Position numbers and translations under genes: made by a program
The notes under the pieces: model-generated
Databases searched by the model: none
Told to the model about the DNA's origin: nothing
The model's input: only the letters and a program-made list of their open reading frames with translations
Source of the DNA: Vermamoeba vermiformis
Taxonomy: Eukaryota; Tubulinea; Echinamoebida
NCBI GenBank assembly: GCA_045837725.1
Contig: JBEWZL010000282.1
Location: 310,001-374,000 of the forward strand
Length of the DNA: 64,000 nt
Direction of reading: 5' to 3'
Part shown: piece after piece, positions 59,358-64,000 of the stretch
Position numbering within the stretch: position 1 is the first letter of the stretch
How the letters are laid out: the number at the start of each line of letters is the position of its first letter

Positions 59358-60549
59358 TTATTGCACTTTTTGTGCTTGTCGTCCACCAGTGCTGGTTTCA
59401 AACTTTACATCCTCTTCCCTCTCTTTAACAGCCTCTTCGTAGTTCCACTCACAAATGTCCAAGTAGTACAGTGCCTCTTCATTGGACACTCGTTGAGTGC
59501 GCTTGAATCTGTTGAGCATTTGAGCTTGGCGGCATGCCACATCTTCCTGCGACACTTCATCTGCAACTTCTACTTCGTCGGTCTTGCGTGGTATGACGAG
59601 CTGGGAATAGGCGAAGATGTTGTCGCTGGTCATCTTGTTCGCGGCTTTGATGTCTGCCACTGTGACATCGTATTTGAGTGCGAGGCCGTACAGCGTGTCA
59701 CTCGTCTTCACGTAATGAATCAGCTCCGTGCCCATCAGTTGTGTGCTCGATACGCGCACTGGAGCACGTGATTTGCGCGTCGTGTCACGTGACGTGTCAT
59801 TTGCAGATTTGGTGTCACTCGTCTTGGACGGTGTGTCATGCTTCATGGTGCGTGTGGCACCTGGCACTGGTCCGAGGCCCGTGAAGTCAATCAATGCCTC
59901 GTCCTGATCAGTCACGTGCTCGTTCTGTCCAAATGTGCGACGCAGTTCATCGTAGAGTGTGAGTGACTTGCTGGCCTCGACGTCCTCCAAGTGGTACTGC
60001 ACGCGACAACCAGGGGCGTGCTCGTCGTTCTTGCAACAGCTCCACATCGGAAATGCGCCCATGTGCTGCGAGGTGATGGGCTGTCACGTGTCAGTCTCAG
60101 TGCGGCGAGTGCGCGGTACGTACCGATTGATACTTGCCCGGGTGATATCTGCAGGGTGCAGCGCTGCTCTTGTCCGCAACATTGTCCTTCTCTTTGTAGT
60201 ACTGACCGCAGTTCTTGCAGCGCTTCAGTGCTTCTTTCGGATCAGATTTCACTGCGGGTTCTTTGGCTTGGTTGACTACAGGCTGCATCTCAAACTGGTA
60301 TGTTCCTATATGAGTCTTTGAGGGCGGTGAGCTCGCTAGCTCGTTAACATGTTGCGCATAGAAATTCGTGGTCTGAAAAGAAAATGGAGGAGATGTGGCT
60401 GAGGGCGGGCTTTGCGGGCGCTTGAGTGGCGGTAATGTAATATTTATAGGTGTGTGCAGTGGTGCAACACTCGTTGGCTGATTGTCGGAGCTAGCTCCAG
60501 CGGAGATTTGTTTGTCTTTGTAATAGAGAAAGTCGCTGTATTCAGCCAT
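59358..60549 (-). CDS. Protein with paired zinc-binding motifs, a LysM domain and a UBA-like end
   Basis: Two exons encode about 375 residues, starting MAEYSDFLYYKDKQIS. After a proline/serine-rich tail comes RCKNCGQYYKEKDN with PCRYHPGKYQ, and in exon 2 MWSCCKNDEHAPGC. Cysteine and histidine spacing suggests a CHORD-like or related zinc fold. The next conserved domain is LIHYVKTSDTLYGLALKYDV to FAYSQLVIPRK, a LysM domain. The last 60 residues (NRFKRTQRVSNEEALYYLDICEWNYEEAVK) look like a UBA/CUE helix bundle. LysM binds glucosamine-type glycans in secreted proteins, but intracellular LysM proteins exist and no signal peptide is seen here, so glycan binding is not implied. Intron 1 contains TGTCACGTGTCA. 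Confidence 0.75.
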
Positions 60550-60952
60550 TCTTTTGAGAAATATGGAACCAGTTATTTACTAACAACGTATTGTTTGCGA
60601 TACAGGCTAAGTACTGCCGTGTTGCTCTGCTTTGATGTATGTTCGGTAAATAATTGAATTTCACCGCGAATAGTCGAGGCTGAGAGGTCACGTGATTGAT
60701 CGTGTTGCACGCTCAATATGTCACATATATACTAGTAACCTTAGTTCTATTAAACAGTGGTTTATTTCGTCCATTCAATCATTATGGACAGACCCGTTAC
60801 AAAAATTTGTTTAAATATCGTTGTTTGAATGTTAGACGCTATTTGTTTCGCATTGTGTTGAGCTATAGGACATGAAGAACATATGGATAGTGAATATAAA
60901 GGCAGGAATAAGGGTAGAGGGGTAGGGTAGATGTTATTGGATGTAGTTTCGC
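60550..60952. other. Intergenic, 403 bp
   Basis: 5' flank of the LysM gene and 3' flank of the MPP gene. GGTCACGTGATTGATC near 60687 contains another CACGTG E-box. No gene was seen. Confidence 0.35.
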
Positions 60953-62377
60953 TTAGAGTCTGTTCCAGTAGGTCCAACCTCTCAACACGTTGTAGTCGGG
61001 CAATTCAGCGAGATTTCCTACAGCAGCGACAGCAATGTCTTGATCGAAGAAGTGCTTGTCCACCACACGGGTCAGATCAGAGTGGTCGATCTGATCAATG
61101 CGATCAAAAATCTCCTTGGGAGTAACGCGACGACCAAAAGTGAGTGCTTGACGACCAATCTCCTCGCAGATAGCACCAGAGCCATCGAGTTGCATCAAGA
61201 AAGCAGCCTTGACCTTGTTCTTGGCGCGCTCGAGTTCCAGATCTGAAATACCCTTGCCGAGTCGTTGCATCTCATTGATCACTTCGTAGGACATGTCTTC
61301 CAAGTTGCCCGGCTCAGCAGTGAAGTAGACACCGAAGAGGCCAGACTGATTGTAGCAGGTGTTGAAGGCCGTGTAGCTGTGCGCCAAGCCCTCGTGCGCC
61401 ACGGTCTCAGCCAAGCGCGCGCTCAGTGTCTTGCCCGCACCCAGACTGCGGTCCCAACTGCCTACCAGCGCTTGCAGCACCAAGAAGGTGAAGTACTCGG
61501 GATGCGTCCAGGACACTCCTTCGAAGGCAATAGCGACGTGAGCCTTGTCGATAGTGTTGTCGCGCACGCGGATCTCGCTGCCAGTGAAGGTCATGGGACC
61601 GAGTTGAGGAGTGGCATCGCTGTCAGGGATCTTGCTGAATGACTTGGCTGCCAAGTCCACGAGCTGCGCGTGTTGCACGGCACCAGCACCAGCGACCACC
61701 ATGCGAGGACCGCGGTAGTGGGTCTGAATGTACTGCGCCAAGTCCTCGCGCTGCAGGGACTTGATGTTGTGTGTCTCACCGAGAATGGTGCGCGCGAGAG
61801 GGGTGCCCTGATAGGCAGCAGCGTGGAGGTAGTCAAACACGACCTCTTCGACCTCACTCTCGACCACTTCCTTCTCCTTCAAGATGACACTGCGCTCACG
61901 CTCCACGTGCTCCTTGCTGAGGGTGGAGTGTTGCAGAATGTCAGAGAGAATGTCGATCATCTTGGGCACATCGGTCTTGAAGCACTTGCCGACATAGACA
62001 GTCTGTTCGCGACTAGTGTAGGCATTGAGCGAGCCACCCATATTCTCGACTTCGAGTTCAATGTCTTGTTGGCTGCGCGATTGCGTGCCTTTGAAGGCCA
62101 TGTGTTCCAAGAAGTGCGCCACACCGTTGTTCTTGTCAGTCTCGTACACTGAGCCAGCTGCAATCCACACACCAACAGTGGCTGTTTGACCAAAGCCGTC
62201 TTCACTCACCACGCGGATCTTGTTCGCCAAAGTGGTCGAGCGAGTGGGCGGGAAGCTGGCCAAGTGGGGGACTACAATACCAGTGTGCACATTAGTAGCA
62301 ACGTGAACTTGACGGGTTTGAGTATTTGTGAGTTTCTTGTTTTGGTTCTGAGAGAGAGCGGCCCAAGTGGTCTGCAT
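60953..62377 (-). CDS. Mitochondrial processing peptidase beta subunit (M16 family)
   Basis: One long exon of about 474 codons from the ATG at 62377 (MQTTWAALSQNQNKK) to the stop at 60953. The zinc site is HFLEHMAFKGT (HxxEH), with the third ligand in the downstream ESEVEEVVFDYL glutamates. Other M16 blocks: GVWIAAGSVYET, GGSLNAYTSREQTVY, RERSVILKE, GAGKTLSARLAE and QSGLFGVYF. Paired with the alpha subunit it cuts mitochondrial presequences; in some organisms it also serves as complex III core protein 1. An upstream exon from about 62711 is possible: it is open in frame (SIRVGSVTRHLKAQISQNL) and presequence-like but lacks an ATG. The ATG at 62377 is the safer start. Confidence 0.92.
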   Translation of the reverse strand: MQTTWAALSQNQNKKLTNTQTRQVHVATNVHTGIVVPHLASFPPTRSTTLANKIRVVSEDGFGQTATVGVWIAAGSVYETDKNNGVAHFLEHMAFKGTQSRSQQDIELEVENMGGSLNAYTSREQTVYVGKCFKTDVPKMIDILSDILQHSTLSKEHVERERSVILKEKEVVESEVEEVVFDYLHAAAYQGTPLARTILGETHNIKSLQREDLAQYIQTHYRGPRMVVAGAGAVQHAQLVDLAAKSFSKIPDSDATPQLGPMTFTGSEIRVRDNTIDKAHVAIAFEGVSWTHPEYFTFLVLQALVGSWDRSLGAGKTLSARLAETVAHEGLAHSYTAFNTCYNQSGLFGVYFTAEPGNLEDMSYEVINEMQRLGKGISDLELERAKNKVKAAFLMQLDGSGAICEEIGRQALTFGRRVTPKEIFDRIDQIDHSDLTRVVDKHFFDQDIAVAAVGNLAELPDYNVLRGWTYWNRL

Positions 62378-63103
62378 CAACAGAAAATTAATTCAATAAC
62401 CAGCGTTTGTGGGCATCAGAGTTCTAAATTTGTTGGCGATAATTATACAATTTATGTTATTGTCGAAACGCTATTAAAGAGAGTTATCAAAATAACACTC
62501 TTGCAATAATAATTCATCTAAATCTGTCCAAAAAAATAATTATGCAATTTTACGCCACAAAATGACATGAAATATTACTTAGTAATTGATATATTCGTGA
62601 TGAAATGAATAAATTGGTACCTTATTGCGACATCCAAGATTTTGCGAGATTTGAGCCTTGAGGTGTCTTGTTACAGAACCGACTCGAATTGATTTAATAG
62701 CTCCAAGCACTTATTATGTATTATATAGCGCAACACCTGAATAAAATACAATACAGTTATTTTTGATAATGGTCAACAGAAATAAAAACGCAGATTGTAG
62801 TTGTTGCTTGGGCGTTCATTCACTCCATCCACTACAATACTTACAATATATATGCCCTGCTTCTTCAGCACAAAAAAACGAATGGCCGTTTTGCGTCCGA
62901 ACAGTTGGTGAAATCAGGATTATTTTGGTGCCCAGTGAATGCAGGGCTGGTGCCGAGTGGGCAGGACAAAAACAGATTTTCCTTGCTTGAAATTTATTTA
63001 GGGCTCATTCGAAGTTTTGATTGTATCCTTGCAACACCTCTTACGTCATTCTACTTAATTACTCCTTTAGTATTATTATCCTTAACTTCTTTTCCAGTTC
63101 ACG
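62378..63103. other. Divergent gap between MPP and CAP, 726 bp
   Basis: AT-rich upstream regions of two divergent genes. Includes possible 5' non-coding exon sequence of the MPP gene (62640-62720). No other gene was seen. Confidence 0.4.
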
Positions 63104-64000
63104 ATGTCGTTGGAATCTGTTATTGGTACCTTGGTTAAGCGTTTGGAGTCGGTTACTTCACGCTTGGAGGCCATTGAGAAGCAAGTTGGCAGTGGTAGTG
63201 GCTCTGCTGCACCCTCTGCACCCTCTGCTGCCTCTTCTGGTGGCTCTTCTGCCTCAGTCAACGACTTCGAGGATTTAATCAACGGTGCCTTCAAGGCTTA
63301 CGTCGCTGCTGCCAACAAGCTCGGTGGAGATCTTACCGCTCAAGTAAGTACTATTGGAGAATAAGCAGCGATTGGAGAATCTTGTTAATTGAGCAACATC
63401 CGATTAAAATTAAAAAATATCAAAAAAAATATTTTTATTAGGGTTGAAAGCCGTAAATTTCGCTTTATGGTATAAATATTAATATCTTGTTTGTGTAGGC
63501 CACTCTAGTTGAGAAAGCCGTGCAAGAATTGCACGATATTGTGGTTGCTGCCAGCAAAGCCAAGAAGCCGTCAGATGCTGAGCTGAACAACTTGACCGCC
63601 AACCTCAAGGCTCTCGCTGGTCAAATCGTCGAACACAAGGACAAATTGCGCACTTCCAAGCAATTCAACCACTTGTCCGCAGTCGCTGAAGGCATCAATG
63701 CCTTGTTGTGGGTGCTCGTGGCCCCCACACCTGGCCCCTTCGTCGCTGAAGCACGTGACAGCTCGACCTTCTACGTGAACAGAGTGCTCAAGGACCACAA
63801 GGGTGATGCTGACAACACCAATGTCGTCAACAACTGGGTCGCTTTCTTGAAGGAGATGGAAGCCTACATCAAGCGTCACCACACCACTGGCCTCACTTGG
63901 AATGCCAAGGGTGCTGCGCTCAGCGAAGTCGCCAAGCCCTCTGCCCCTGTTGCTGCTCCTCAATCGAGCGGTGGTGCTCCTCCTCCACCTCCTGGCCCTC
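63104..64000 (+). CDS. Cyclase-associated protein CAP, N-terminal part (truncated by window end)
   Basis: Two exons are visible. MSLESVIGTLVKRLESVTSRLEAIEKQV carries the RLE coiled-coil motif that gives CAP its oligomers. A serine/alanine linker and the helical-folded domain follow (DFEDLINGAFKAYVAAANKLGG, then FNHLSAVAEGINALLWVLV, TPGPFVAEARDSSTFYVNRVL and TGLTWNAKG). The proline-rich section PPPPPGP begins at the window edge. CAP recycles actin with cofilin by recharging G-actin nucleotides. The WH2 and beta-sheet CARP domains should follow outside the window. The first intron is 63343-63499. Confidence 0.93.

Overview
The window is nuclear DNA of a gene-dense unicellular eukaryote. About 26 protein-coding genes lie on both strands. 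They are split by many short GT-AG introns, most about 40-70 nt and often starting GTACGT or GTAAGT, and intergenic gaps are usually 50-400 bp. All three standard stop codons are used. No tRNA, rRNA, CRISPR array or virus-like element was recognised. The gene set includes an SH2-bearing kinase of the Shk layout, telomerase reverse transcriptase, strumpellin, sortilin, Cdc25 and KNL1 with MELT repeats. This suggests an amoeboid or related heterotrophic protist. The Shk layout points towards Amoebozoa, but I cannot fix the lineage from sequence alone.

Layout by region. 0-10.5 kb: a coiled-coil/PHD protein (+), then on the minus strand a UBE2Q-like E2, a CCDC174-like protein, an armadillo-kinase-SH2 protein and a two-HMG-box protein. 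11-17.5 kb: a PP2C phosphatase (+), PRKRIP1-like (-), a 1.5 kb gap without a recognisable gene, and Cdc25 (+). 18-31 kb: KNL1 (-), gamma-glutamyl hydrolase (-), U1-C (+), fumarase (-), a TM9 protein (+) and an alpha-COP C-terminus-like protein (-). 31-44 kb: NPC1 (-), a SAM plus tandem nitroreductase protein (-) that shares a promoter with TERT (+), and a two-RRM protein (+). 44-55.5 kb: strumpellin/WASHC5 (-), mitochondrial Fe/Mn superoxide dismutase (-), a TRF4-type poly(A) polymerase (+), a Rab2-like GTPase (-) and sortilin (+). 55.5-59.3 kb: a degraded PIF/Harbinger-type DNA transposon with nested inverted repeats. 59.3-64 kb: a LysM/zinc protein (-), mitochondrial processing peptidase beta (-) and the start of cyclase-associated protein CAP (+, runs off the end).

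Several genes fall into shared pathways: endosomal sorting and membrane traffic (NPC1, sortilin, strumpellin, Rab2, TM9, alpha-COP-like), mitosis (KNL1, Cdc25), splicing (U1-C, PRKRIP1-like, CCDC174-like) and mitochondria (fumarase, SOD, MPP). They are not arranged as operons.

The most unusual signal is a 12-bp palindrome, TGACACGTGTCA, with its near twin TGACAGGTGTCA. It occurs at least 13 times exactly, plus close variants. Most copies lie inside tiny introns of unrelated genes between 22 and 60 kb, often immediately before the 3' splice site. Other points of interest are a bacterial-type tandem nitroreductase fused to a SAM-like domain next to TERT, KNL1 repeats that join an RRxS kinase site to every MELT motif, and a Rab2-like protein with its cysteines at the N terminus and none at the C terminus.
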